Assembly (NCBI GenBank): GCA_958430865.1
Contig: CAUDNR010004431.1
Coordinates: 6,081 to 25,407, forward strand
Length of the DNA stretch: 19,327 bases
Direction: 5' to 3'
DNA from: Entrophospora sp. SA101
Lineage: Eukaryota; Glomeromycota; Glomeromycetes; Entrophosporales; Entrophosporaceae
The notes below the pieces were generated by a model. It did no database searches and was not told where the DNA came from. It was given only the letters and a program-made list of their open reading frames with translations. The translations under genes were made by a program, and so were the position numbers. Shown here one piece after another: positions 1 to 8,456 of this stretch (position 1 is its first letter; each line of letters begins with the position of its first letter).

Positions 1-1
1 C

Positions 2-452
2 GATCTTACCGAAAAAATTTCTTTGTTTTATGAAGAGTTCCAACAACAAAGATTTCAGGAAGATGATACGTTAAATAATAATTCGAGTAATAATTCAAGC
101 AATTTTTCAAGTAGTTCTAGAGGTAAAATTATTTCAACGTATAAATATATATGCTACTTTGATGAGAGATTCATGGTAAATCAAATATTTCCGTATTATA
201 TTAGGTTCAAGACACACTTCGTTTTCTGATCCAGTTGTTCAAAAATTTAAAAATCTTTTCGACGAGACCATGCGAGAAAACGATTATTCTAAAGCCGATA
301 TGATTAACGAAGTTGTAAGCGATCTTCAAAAGGAGAAAAAGATCAAGGTTATTTCCAACAAAGCGGTGGAAAGTTATTATAATCAAACAACGAAACCCGA
401 TGCCAGGACTATAGGAGTGATTAAATCTTGGATCCCGACCACGCCAAGCTGA
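2..452 (+). CDS. Partial two-exon gene, 3' portion, truncated at its right end
   Basis: The reading frame is open from the left edge of the window, so the 5' end lies outside. Exon 1 is 2-122 and exon 2 starts at 205. The intron 123-204 has a GTAAAA donor and a TTAG acceptor, and splicing keeps the frame. The protein has a Glu/Gln-rich stretch, a low-complexity Asn/Ser run (NNNSSNNSSNFSSSS) and then a helical, Lys-rich region (VVSDLQKEKKIKVISNKAVE) ending in a TIGVIKSWI motif. That last part resembles small helix-turn-helix-like regions I associate with Rhizophagus proteins, but I cannot name the family. From about 431 the sequence is the antisense of the neighbouring pseudogene, so the natural C terminus is missing and the last few codons before the stop at 450-452 are probably foreign. 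Confidence 0.55.
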
Positions 453-1232
453 TTACAAATGGGTTTACATACAGAATAAATATAATTAATTCCATCTAAC
501 AATTCTCTCCATAATTTTACTCTGTTATCCGCTTTTTTAGTGTTGCTACAAACAATGCGTGAACTCTCCACATATAAAAATTACAGTAATTTCCCATTGC
601 ACTTTTCTAAGGCCATAATATCGGGGGTTTTTCATATTTTCTCCTTACCTGTTCCATCATTTCTCTGTGCTTTACTTGCAAGCTTTGACGTTCAGCTGAA
701 CTTAAACAGATATATCCATTTGGCGGGTCCCCCAAACTAGCTCAAAGTAATGGCATGATTGCATCTGTAATATAGGTGCCATCACTTTGCATACTACGGA
801 CCGTACTTGTACCAAATGCCGGATTATGCCATATCTCTCTTCTAAATTTACAAATATAAATTTTTTAGCTGTGTCGATTCTAGATGCGGAAAATATATGA
901 TTATTAGTTACTTACAATACACCAAGTATCCGTTCTGTCGTTTTTAATAGTTCAACCTCATTTTCCTCCCACGATTTATGAATAATATTCCTGATATAAT
1001 TGGGGGTATCCGTCTTATTAAAATTTTCCAATCCTAGAAAAAATTAATCTGGGAACCTCACACTTCCTATTTTCCTGGGGTTCCTACATAAACTCGTTTA
1101 TATCGCATATTATCTTTACCAAAAAGATTTGCTTTTGTCTCGGACTTAGTTTTTAATTATATTTAGATCGTCACTAAGAACTGTACTTGCAATCGGGTCT
1201 CATTCATCTCTTTCTACGTCTTCTTTTGGATT
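431..1232 (-). pseudogene. Degenerate copy of the KLWRE-NDGM gene family (copy 1)
   Basis: Read on the minus strand, this stretch gives blocks colinear with the intact gene at 2405-3984. In order they are DPIASTVLSDDLNIIK (near 1160-1200), SWEENEVELLKTTERILGVL (near 920-980), IWHNPAFGTS with MQSDGTYITDAIMPLL (about 750-840), SSAERQSLQ (about 680-700), ESSRIVCSNTKKADNRVKLW and the NDGM-like LLDGINY (about 460-570), and LGVVGIQ ending at about 431. A GTAAGT donor and a TTTAG acceptor persist between the second and third blocks. In-frame stop codons and frame changes (for example the TGA in place of a Trp near DPIAS, and the stop after MPLL) show it is broken. It runs opposite to copies 2 and 3 and is cut at both ends: on the left by the junction with the partial gene, on the right by a small palindromic repeat. 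Confidence 0.8.
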
Positions 1233-1357
1233 TGTTGTATGAAATTGAAATTATGTGAAATTGAAATATTATGGAGTGGGGTGAAATTCTGATTAGCTAA
1301 TTTGAATTACACATATGTGAATTGCGAATTCACATAATTTCATTTTCACGTACAACA
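1233..1357. repeat. Small inverted-repeat element (MITE-like)
   Basis: The 125-bp stretch begins TGTTGTA and ends TACAACA. The inward arms share the pattern TGAAATTATGTGAA on both strands (left near 1246-1259, right near 1331-1350 in reverse complement). There is further internal symmetry around CACATATGTG. No coding capacity is visible. It abuts the 5' end of pseudogene copy 1, so it could have helped to break that copy. No clear target-site duplication was found. Confidence 0.5.
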
Positions 1358-1892
1358 GATCTATAGAATGTGTATAATAAAGCGGAAGAAAGAAGCAATT
1401 ACCACCAAAATTATCTTACAAAGAAAAAAGTGCGTACATGAGGTAATTAATCGAATTTGGTTAATCGCACAAAAAGATTATGCATGCATTGCATTAGTTG
1501 TTGAAAGTTCTAAAAAATAATTTTTGTTCCACACAGCCTAATTAAAATGTTGTAAAACATACAGATTATCTGATTGATTATGCAGATGGATTATCAAATT
1601 TGAATTTCTTCCTTTACCAAGAAAGATTCTGTAAATAATCAGTATGTCGTATGACGTTTGATGGAGCTGTGTAATAAAAAAATTTAAATACTTATAAAAA
1701 AAGTTTAGTTTGAAGAACATGTCGTGTAACTATATAAATTATGCATACTGCTTATTTTTTTTCAGCATGTTTCTGCTTCGTGTTAACCGCTCAGGGAAGA
1801 AATAAAAGGAAGTATAACGGAAGTTATGAACTTTAATTCCTTATATTAGTGATATTTGTTTTTCCTTACTAACGAATTTAACTTATAATAAA
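1358..1892. other. AT-rich intergenic stretch, nothing recognised
   Basis: About 535 bp of AT-rich sequence with many stops in all frames. I see no tRNA-like fold, tandem repeat or gene fragment that I can support. The last 100 bases would hold the promoter of the small reading frame beginning at 1893. Confidence 0.4.
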
Positions 1893-2123
1893 ATGTCAAG
1901 CGAATTATACGAAAAAATTTGCGAATTTCTTACCAATTCTTCATTGAAACGTATTTCTGCCGTACCAGTTGTCTATCAAGCAATAATTGAGGAACCGTGG
2001 ATTGATCAGCATGTGTTAAAAGAATTAATTCAACGAGCAGTTAATAATGTATCAAGGCTTTATCATCTAGAATCACAACAATATAAAAAACTTATTAAGA
2101 TTCCTCAACAGGTTGGTGGTTAA
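1893..2123 (+). CDS. Small ORF, unknown protein or possible first exon
   Basis: This ATG-initiated frame of 76 codons encodes an amphipathic, helix-rich sequence (ELYEKICEFL, PWIDQHVLKELIQRAVNNV, YHLESQQYKKLIK) without low complexity, which looks like real protein. It could be a small gene. It could also be a first exon of the gene that follows: a GTTGGT donor after codon 73 (2111/2112) and a CCAG acceptor at 2431 would join it in frame to the next exon. The donor is weak and the acceptor lacks a good pyrimidine tract, so this link is only a possibility. I do not recognise the family. Confidence 0.4.
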   Translation: MSSELYEKICEFLTNSSLKRISAVPVVYQAIIEEPWIDQHVLKELIQRAVNNVSRLYHLESQQYKKLIKIPQQVGG

Positions 2124-2404
2124 TTTTTTTGTAGAGATAGAGGTATAGAAAGATGAAGGTGCAAAATTGGTACAATCAACCCTGAAGTAACGAGTATAAC
2201 AGTCGAATCACCCCATTAACCGGCAAGTAAGGTGGTTATTCCCCTGGAAGCGTGGGGGGTGCTGAAACTGTAATATGCCTGTTTCTATGTAGTCGTTGAT
2301 TTACCATGTAAAGTTTCCATTGGAGTGATGGCCACACGAAAATGTTAACTTTGCAGTCCTGACGGCGTGCACGCTTTTTATATGAAATTCATTGACATAC
2401 ACAA
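2124..2404. other. GC-richer non-coding patch, possible inserted repeat
   Basis: About 280 bp with no usable reading frame. Bases 2160-2370 are visibly richer in G and C than their surroundings, with runs such as CCCCATTAACCGGC, CCCCTGGAAGCGTGGGGGG and CCTGACGGCGTGCACG. This base composition is foreign to the AT-rich flanks and suggests an inserted repeat, perhaps a short transposon remnant, lying either between two genes or inside an intron. I found no terminal inverted repeats or target duplication. Confidence 0.35.
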
Positions 2405-3984
2405 ATGCTAACTCTAAAAAATTTGCGCCAGTTCGATATTGCTTATGAAGGTATATGTGGTCTATGCGACATGGGAGTAGTAAAAACGAACGAGGGACTG
2501 CTAAGTTCTAAAGAAATCATGAAAAATATGATGGAATTGAAGTCGAAACTTGCGGTAAGAACATTTACCGAGTTACTCAATGTGTTATAAAATTTTTACT
2601 ACTCAAATCAGATCTGTTACTCATTTAATGGATGCATAATTGTCTGGTTTTATCTAGGGTCATTCTTCACATCTTTCCAATGAGTTATATAAGACCTTAA
2701 AAGACGTATCTTACCGTGATTTGACGTGGAAGGATCCCCTTGCCAGCCAGGTGATCAGCGATAATTCAAATATTGTACGAAAGCTGACTGTGGATGAATA
2801 TAATAATTTTATGGTAGGTATCAGTGCAACCCTAATCAATTTTCTTTATCTATTCATAGACCATGTTGGTTATAAGATATGGCTACTTACTAAATCAGCA
2901 CCATCTATACACCCATATTCGGAACATACATATTATTAGAAACCTGCATTACAAATGGTACCTCCTACTATACCAGTTGTTCAAGAAATGTGCACCAAAT
3001 TTGTATCTAATTTTGTTGAACCCCGGGAATATACGATAGCGGAAGTGGCACATGATGGAACCTGGAAAGAGTCGAATGAAGTTCTTTTGGGGGTTGCAAC
3101 CGGAATCCTTGATGTCTTGTAAGTATTAGAATGACAAACTTTCAGATTGCTCTTAATTAATTATTCTTTTTGCAGAAACAATTCTTGGAAGAATTCAGCA
3201 TTTGCTCCTGAATTTGAGGTATCTCAAAGCGAAGGAACATATGTAATGAATATTATTGCACCTTCGATTCAAGCCGTGTTGAAAGATCTTCCTTTCGCAA
3301 AGTCTTCATACATTAGCATTGCAGAAAAGCAAAGTACTGCTAGTGCTGATAGAAAAGGCAAATTTGGAAAACGGCCGGATTTAATGTTTATATTAAAACA
3401 TAAGGAATTTGCTTATGAACTCGTCTATGGTGAATTTTCGCGCTTGGTATGTACTGAGGATAAAAAAGAAAATGACAATATCAAGCTCTGGAGAGAAACC
3501 AATGATGGAATGTTTTGGGCCCATAAGAAGTATAAACCGGCTAAAGATGAATTCGGGATCATTGGATTACAAGTAGCTGGTACCAGCTTTTTCCCATTCA
3601 ACCTGTAGTGAAAGTTAACAACCACTCGGCTTTGTATGTATGTATTCTAACATAAAGATACCTTTATAGGACGTACTCTGCACCTCAACGTACTCATAAA
3701 AGATAAGGCAGATGTACACCGATATTATCATCTAAAGTCGGTGGAAATTCCCATTCAGAAAACAGGAGAAACCATTGTTGCAGAATTTGTACAAACTTTA
3801 TTGGTGTTACGGGTATGTTGTAACCGGATATCAACTATGTTTTCATTCTTTTATTTGCTTCTAACTAGGTTATTTCATTTCATAGAATATCCTTATGGTT
3901 AATATGTCTCTTGTATATTGTGCGCCTCTTAATAGATTGCGCAAGAAGCAAAAAAGCTCAACGATTTCTTCTCCTAGGCGATAA
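2405..3984 (+). CDS. KLWRE-NDGM family protein, six exons, apparently intact (copy 2)
   Basis: My gene model joins 2405-2554, 2658-2813, 2940-3118, 3176-3579, 3670-3812 and 3886-3984. All five introns begin with GT and end with AG, and all junctions keep the frame, giving 376 aa and a stop. Conserved blocks are DPLASQVISD, GTWKESNEVLLGV, NSWKNSAFAP, SQSEGTYVMNIIAPSIQAVL, KRPDLMF (around residues 227-233), YELVYGEFSRLVC, NDNIKLWRETNDGM (L266-W267), FGIIGLQVAG and YYHLKSVEIP. The spacing of D230 and the GE-x-S at 247-250 resembles a PD-(D/E)XK nuclease-like fold with the usual Lys replaced. That is inference, and no function is established. Neighbouring broken copies at 431-1232 and 4305-5426 show that the family is expanded locally. 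The start is the first ATG after an in-frame TGA at 2393; a spliced upstream exon (1893-2111) is an alternative. Confidence 0.75.
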
Positions 3985-4030
3985 AATTATCATTATTTTC
4001 TACATAAAAAAACATCGGTTATTTATGGCA

Positions 4031-4180
4031 TATGTTTTTTACTCGTAACTAACTTATTCTCATTCCATAGAACATCCTTATCGTCAATACGTTTTTTATC
4101 TCTTGCATTTTCGAATAGATCGCATAAGAATGTGGAAAAGGTTTAACGATTTTTTATCCTGGTCGATAAAATTATCATCA
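4031..4180 (+). repeat. Duplicated last intron and terminal exon of the preceding gene
   Basis: This stretch repeats the segment around 3840-4000. Both have a pyrimidine-rich tract ending in CATAG, then AA(C/T)ATCCTTAT encoding NIL, then TAGATTGCGCAAGAA or a close variant, and finally TAAAATTATCATYATTTT. The second copy has diverged and its reading frame stops early (after about 15 codons). It could act as an alternative 3' exon or be a dead tandem duplication. Confidence 0.6.
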
Positions 4181-4304
4181 TTTTGATTATGTGAATATTT
4201 AAATACGTTGTAAATGATTACTATTATGTAAAAATTCCTCAGTGCCTTGAATATTTCCATTTATTATAATTATGTTTCTCACCGATAATGTGCGCATATT
4301 TATC

Positions 4305-5426
4305 CCAGTTTTAAATATCGCAAGTCAAATAATTAGTGACGATTTAAACTTGGTGAAAGAGTTGGAAGAACCCGCGCGTCTGTCCTTCACGAGACCAGCA
4401 CAGCATATGCAATTAGTTGTACCTGATGTAATCCGAAACAAGTGTACCGAGTTTGTGGAAAATTTTAGCAATGATGATTTAATGGTTTATCACTAAAGTA
4501 TAGACATAACAATACTTGGAAGGAGTCGGAAGAAGATCTAGTAGGAATTGTAGAGGGCTTTGTATGTAATTCTTATCATAGAAACTATCCATTATTTTTG
4601 TGCTAACTCTTTTTCTCGTAGAGGCGATGTGTGGAAGAATCCAGCCTTTAGACCTAACTTTGTAAATATGCAGAGTGAAGGTACATATGTGACTGATGTG
4701 GTAGTTCCGCTTTTACGGTCAACATTGAAAAATCTTCCGGTCGGAAAAATCAATTTACTTAGCACGTAAGTTTGATTGAATTTATAACTAGAATAAATCT
4801 CTTAATTGTGGTATTACTAGAAGTTTGTTTCTATTTAGTGCAGAGCGACAGAGCGTGGCTAGCGCAGACAGAATGGATTAGAGGAAGCAGGGAAAACGTC
4901 CCGACGTTATGTTTATGACTACAAGTAAAGAAAAGTTATATGAACTTATGTTTGTAGAATGTTCGCGCATAATTTGTAATGATGAAAAAAAGGAGAATGA
5001 CAAGGTGAAGCTATGGAGAGAAATGAATGATGGGATGGCTTACGTTCATGGAGGTTGCAAGCCCGATAAAAACGAGTTTGGGGTCGTTGGAATCCAAGTC
5101 GCTGGTAGGATGTTGCATCTAAACGTTCTCATCAAAGATACAGATGATATTAATCGTCTCTACCATTTACGTTCCGTTGAAATCCCAATGCAACCGGTTG
5201 ATGAAGAGGGTGTATCACAGTTTGTGGAGGCATTATTGATTTTACGGGTATTATTTTTTTTATTTTTCCGACCCAGAATTGCATGGTATTTGATTAAATT
5301 ATTTACTCAATTATATAGAATAACCTAATTGTCGACATTTCTTTGCTGATGAATGCACCAGAGGCTAAATCAGAGCGTCAAAAAAAACGAAGTTCTACAG
5401 TGTCCTCGGATCGAGAAGATAATTGA
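4305..5426 (+). pseudogene. Broken member of the KLWRE-NDGM family (copy 3)
   Basis: Colinear with the intact copy: SQIISDDLNLVKEL (about 4325), VVPDVIRNKCTEFVENF, NTWKESEEDLVGIVEG (about 4512-4560), VWKNPAFRPNFVNMQSEGTY (about 4630-4690), STAERQSVASADR across an intron at about 4766-4839, KRPDVMF, YELMFVECSRIIC, NDKVKLWREMNDGM, FGVVGIQVAG, YHLRSVEIP and a last exon at 5319-5426 after a GTATTA...ATATAG intron starting at 5248. It is disabled by a frame break plus stop near 4490 and a TAG at about 4878 just before KRPD. The splice sites and the second half are otherwise well preserved, so inactivation looks recent. Confidence 0.75.
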
Positions 5427-5562
5427 TTATTAACATGAGCATCTTGTGCTATTACTATGCACTCCTTTATCAATAAAATCAACCAGATGGTCAAAATTTT
5501 CAAACAAACATTCGAAAAAACATAAGCTAAATTAATTATTACACATATCCGATCATTTTCCT

Positions 5563-6038
5563 CTACATGTTGAGAATATCCGGATTGAGACTATTTACCT
5601 CAGCATAATGGACACTGTTTTTGTGTAACAAGAATTTGTTATAATGACATTATGTTACACAGAGCACTTTGCCTCTGAAACTTTGCCAGCATATAGTTGT
5701 CGCCTCTTTAAGTCCAGATCAAGTGTAAGATCAAATTTATCGCACACTTTTTATAATCAAATTCTTACAAAAACTTTCACCATAACTTATGTTATGTTGA
5801 TCATTTTCCATTGTACAAAAACAGTGTCCACTATGCTATTTACCTCTAAATATCTACATAACTCTCCATAATCAAATATCGCTTTCATATCTTGTGTATT
5901 TTTATTTATGATAGTTATGTGATCTTCATCAATTATATGTGTGTACTTACCCCTATTCTTAAATTGCATATACTGCTTAGGATTATCCGTAAATTTGCAT
6001 TGAGTTTTTCGACTGTTATTTTTAGATTTGCGAGACAT
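5563..6038 (-). pseudogene. Small basic protein gene, 76 codons, split by a transposable element
   Basis: The frame starts with an ATG at 6036-6038 (MSRKSKNNSRKTQC) and runs to codon 65, where an inserted element interrupts it. Removing 5602-5846 (the element plus one copy of the 11-bp duplication) restores a continuous frame that stops at 5563-5565. The protein is basic at its N terminus, then has a YTHIIDEDHITIINK segment and a YGELCRYLE helix. I do not recognise a family. The insertion adds about 18 foreign codons before a stop at 5787, so a slightly altered protein could still be made. The region upstream carries a second, partial copy of the start region (TTTGCKAGACATAT at about 6026-6039 and 6099-6110). 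Confidence 0.55.
5602..5835. mobile_element. Non-autonomous inverted-repeat transposon (MITE) with 11-bp target duplication
   Basis: The element is 234 bp with terminal inverted repeats of about 20 bp. The left end reads GCATAATGGACACTGTTTTT and the right end is its reverse complement with one mismatch. It is flanked on both sides by the same 11 bases, CTATTTACCTC (5591-5601 and 5836-5846). A second hairpin, GTGTAACA...TGTTACAC, sits inside the left end. It has no transposase. A target duplication of 9-11 bp is typical of Mutator-like elements, so a MULE-derived MITE is the likeliest class. The insertion lies in a small reading frame, which dates it after that gene arrived. Confidence 0.85.
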
Positions 6039-6153
6039 ATTTGACGTATATATTAATATGGATAAACGACTTCAATTTTTTATTTCTAGATTTGCTAGAC
6101 ATATTAATATCTTATGTATAATGACGTATTATATCAAGTATTGAGACACATTT

Positions 6154-6213
6154 AAAATTTTTTTTTTCTAGCAAAGTGATCTCTGTTCCAAATTGGAACG
6201 CACGTGATTTTAA
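6154..6213. promoter_or_regulatory. Promoter-like block shared with the ATPase/nuclease intergenic region
   Basis: It reads as a T-run, then TCTAGCAAAGTGATC, then the perfect palindrome GTTCCAAATTGGAAC, then GCACGTGATTTTAATG. The same order (T-run, CTTGCCAAAGTGATC, an inverted repeat GCGTT...AACGC, GCACGTAATTTT) occurs at 11441-11500. It lies upstream of the split 76-codon gene and may be a regulatory region from a relative of the element further right. No substantial gene follows on the plus strand, only frames of about 20 codons. The remaining 200 bases to 6413 are AT-rich with nothing recognised. Confidence 0.45.
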
Positions 6214-6413
6214 TGAAAATAAAGCATGGACATCCACATAATTCTGATCGAGACAAATGGTTACATAGAACCTTACTTTATTGATATATAAAAAATGTTA
6301 CCGAAATAACAACATAAAAATAAAAAAAAATCATATCGCAGTTACATACTGCAGACGTAAATAAAAAAAAATATTATCCATTAACCGTATATGCGACGAT
6401 GTGATATACATTT

Positions 6414-6671
6414 TCAGGAGGATCCCCATTGAAAAAAACTAGAGATTAGAGCTGGTGATCGCATACGTCTTTCATCTACAGGTCCAGGATGACAAATTTG
6501 ACGAATATCAAGAGGAATGTTAGATCCTAACTTATTCTGAATTGCGGTTTGGAGATCATCGACTGTTTCATTTCTGGGAATCATAATTATGAGGGAAACA
6601 ATATTGGCTGAAAGTTGATTACGTGGGTTATTAAGAATAACGATACAATTGAGAGTGATATTGTTGGCCAT
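6414..6671 (-). CDS. Truncated Crinkler-type N-terminal (ubiquitin-like header) protein
   Basis: 85 codons from the ATG at 6669-6671. Residues 1-60 (MANNITLNCIVILN..., then IMIPRNETVDDLQTAIQNKL, then LDIRQI) match the pattern of the ubiquitin-like header domain of fungal and oomycete Crinkler (CRN) proteins: an ITLxCIV strand, a short loop, a second strand, then ETVxDLxxAI and a helix. CRN proteins normally carry a large C-terminal effector or nuclease-like domain after the header. Here the frame ends about 25 residues later (RRMRSPALISSFFQWGSS) with no such domain. It is therefore a truncated gene, a free-standing header, or a first exon whose partner was not identified. The upstream region on the minus strand is AT-rich. 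Confidence 0.55.
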   Translation of the reverse strand: MANNITLNCIVILNNPRNQLSANIVSLIIMIPRNETVDDLQTAIQNKLGSNIPLDIRQICHPGPVDERRMRSPALISSFFQWGSS

Positions 6672-7320
6672 TTTCACGTTTCCTAGATAAGTAAAAATTC
6701 ATTTACAATGGATAGAGCCCTTATTGCAAATAACGCATAATGAGCATCAGAAAACAAATCACTTTACCTTATAAAAATTGCGAAAAGATAAGAAATGATA
6801 TCTCACAAATCCAGTTTATTTATACGTTTCATTTGTTACCTGAAAACCTGTTAGAAGAAAAACATTAGTAATTACGTTACCTGATCATTTCTCGGATCTT
6901 TCTTCGTAAGGCAGGTCTATTAAGGTCATGGGTGTCAAAAACTAAATATATTTCGCCTTTTATGGGGAAATTAAACCTTCCAGTCTGGCGATCGCTCTTG
7001 TAAAATGTAAAATAAGCCAAAACTTGACGATCTCGGAGATGGCGGAGATCTCAACTCCCATAACATATGAATTTGATATAAGCCAGACTCTACGTAGTAT
7101 TATTACTGATAAAGAACCTCATTCATTTCCTTTTTGTGTCTCGTTTGTATTTTTTTCTTATCGAAAAGCTTTATTAATATTAATACTATAATTCATAAAT
7201 ACGAAGAGAAAATAATTTTAGCGGTATCACAAAATAATCTCGTGGAACAATAAAGCTGGTATTCGAATATTAAAAATGTTATGTTTTAGTCTAATCCATA
7301 TACATTACTTTTTTTTGTGT
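6672..7320. other. Intergenic region, no gene recognised
   Basis: About 650 bp without a credible reading frame. It holds a GC-richer patch at about 6890-7095 with an inverted pair AGTCTGGC (6985-6992) and GCCAGACT (about 7082-7089), possibly the ends of a small decayed repeat, though eight bases are too few to be sure. Bases 7140-7320 are very AT-rich. This is the likely left border zone of the compact gene array that starts with the RING protein. Confidence 0.35.
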
Positions 7321-7472
7321 TTTCATACGTCATCGAGCTAATTTGGCTATTATTAGAAGTTCATAGAACGTGTAAGAGGTCAGTTGATATATTTGTGCGA
7401 TCATATGCAGGTATATCAAAATTGGATTAACTACACATGGTTTAGATTCTTAAAATCATGTATATTAATATA
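7321..7472 (+). repeat. Direct repeat A (partner at 10002-10171)
   Basis: About 150 bp that recurs in the same orientation 2.7 kb to the right with about 80% identity by eye. Shared blocks are CTAATTTGGCTA, AAGTTCATAGAAC, GGTCAGTTGAT, ATATGCAGG, AAAATTGGATTAAC and ACACATGGTTTAGATTCTTA. The pair brackets the RING gene and the unknown 288-aa gene. Confidence 0.75.
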
Positions 7473-7511
7473 GATTTCGATTATCTCCTCGCTTTATTGA
7501 AAAAAAATAGA

Positions 7512-8456
7512 TTATACAGAGTGATCTGAAAAATGATTTATAATAGCTTTAATTTGAGGTATAGAAAGACGAGATATCGAATCTGCACTATATGATTTGA
7601 TCAAATTAATCTTATCTACACCTATATCATTAAACAATCTATATATATTTCTCGCCTTATAGGTTTTCTTACGTAGATTGTCGGCTGTTACATTTGGAAG
7701 ATGAGACGAAACTTCTTTGTACACTCTACTTCTCGCCGTTTTATCAGTAACGTGTTCATTAGCCAAAATATAACGAACTTTATTTTCATGTAACTCTCCG
7801 AACCGATACCAGGACAATATTTCTTTCTGATTTCCACGAGTCGCATCCTTTTCTGTTTGAATTGCTTTTTGGAATAATCGGGCAAGATCTAGTGCCGTTG
7901 GGTTTGTAGTTTCGGTATTGGATAAACTCTGCTCTCCGTCACTACTAATTTCAACTATTGCTCTGGTAGGTGTTGACAATTCCATTATCAGGCCTTGTAT
8001 TTTTTTCTGCCTACGTGTAATTCTTGGTGATCTTTTTGAGTCGGTTTCATTAGAGCTTTCATCCGACGATTCCTCTTCCGCTGGCTCTTCAGAAGCACTT
8101 TCCACCGATGATCCTTGTGATTTTTCAGATGATTCCGCTGAGTTTATCTGCAAATTATCTCCTAATGTATTGGCCACGATAAAGGTTTGGCTGAACTCAT
8201 TATTCACCTTCTCGCATATCGGACAATGTAATTGGTGGTTATCGATGCAATTATGATGGAAAATATGTTTACATGTTAATATGGTAATCGGTTCCGTAAG
8301 TTGTGAGGAAATTTCGATTTGACATACTGGGCAAATATTAGGTTCATCAGGATTAATAGATAATATATTCTCGAAGCTTTGACTTATATCAGATGGTATA
8401 GAAGATGGTATTTCGCAAAAAATAATTTTATAAGCGAATCTTCTTAATGTTTCCAT
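7512..8456 (-). CDS. RING-H2 finger protein, probable E3 ubiquitin ligase
   Basis: 314 aa starting at METLRRFAYK; the frame is open two codons further but without an ATG. The RING-H2 finger is complete: C42-x2-C45, C62-x-H64-x2-H67-x2-C70, C78-x2-C81, the zinc-binding pattern of E3 ligases that present E2-ubiquitin to a substrate. Residues 95-150 are acidic and Ser/Glu-rich (low complexity, probably disordered), followed by a basic patch RITRRQKK. The C-terminal 110 residues are a separate helical domain (ILSWYRFGELHENKVRYILA, HVTDKTARSRVYKEVSSHLP, NLRKKTYKARNIYRLF). That domain occurs in many Rhizophagus proteins as I recall, function unknown. The gene is divergent from the 288-aa gene, with which it shares a 460-bp spacer. 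In a virus-like element a ligase could modify host proteins, but it could equally be a host gene. Confidence 0.75.
   Translation of the reverse strand: METLRRFAYKIIFCEIPSSIPSDISQSFENILSINPDEPNICPVCQIEISSQLTEPITILTCKHIFHHNCIDNHQLHCPICEKVNNEFSQTFIVANTLGDNLQINSAESSEKSQGSSVESASEEPAEEESSDESSNETDSKRSPRITRRQKKIQGLIMELSTPTRAIVEISSDGEQSLSNTETTNPTALDLARLFQKAIQTEKDATRGNQKEILSWYRFGELHENKVRYILANEHVTDKTARSRVYKEVSSHLPNVTADNLRKKTYKARNIYRLFNDIGVDKINLIKSYSADSISRLSIPQIKAIINHFSDHSV

Noticed and set aside
1538..1720. 60-codon minus-strand frame rich in Phe and Asn
   Set aside because: AT-driven composition, no recognisable features and no neighbouring signals.
5644..5871. 75-codon plus-strand frame
   Set aside because: It lies almost wholly inside the MITE and crosses its right end and target duplication.
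6981..7092. AGTCTGGC/GCCAGACT inverted pair as a MITE
   Set aside because: Only eight matching bases and no target duplication; could be chance.
7918..8256. Ser/Asp-rich plus-strand frame
   Set aside because: Antisense of the acidic low-complexity part of the RING gene, whose zinc-binding pattern is convincing.
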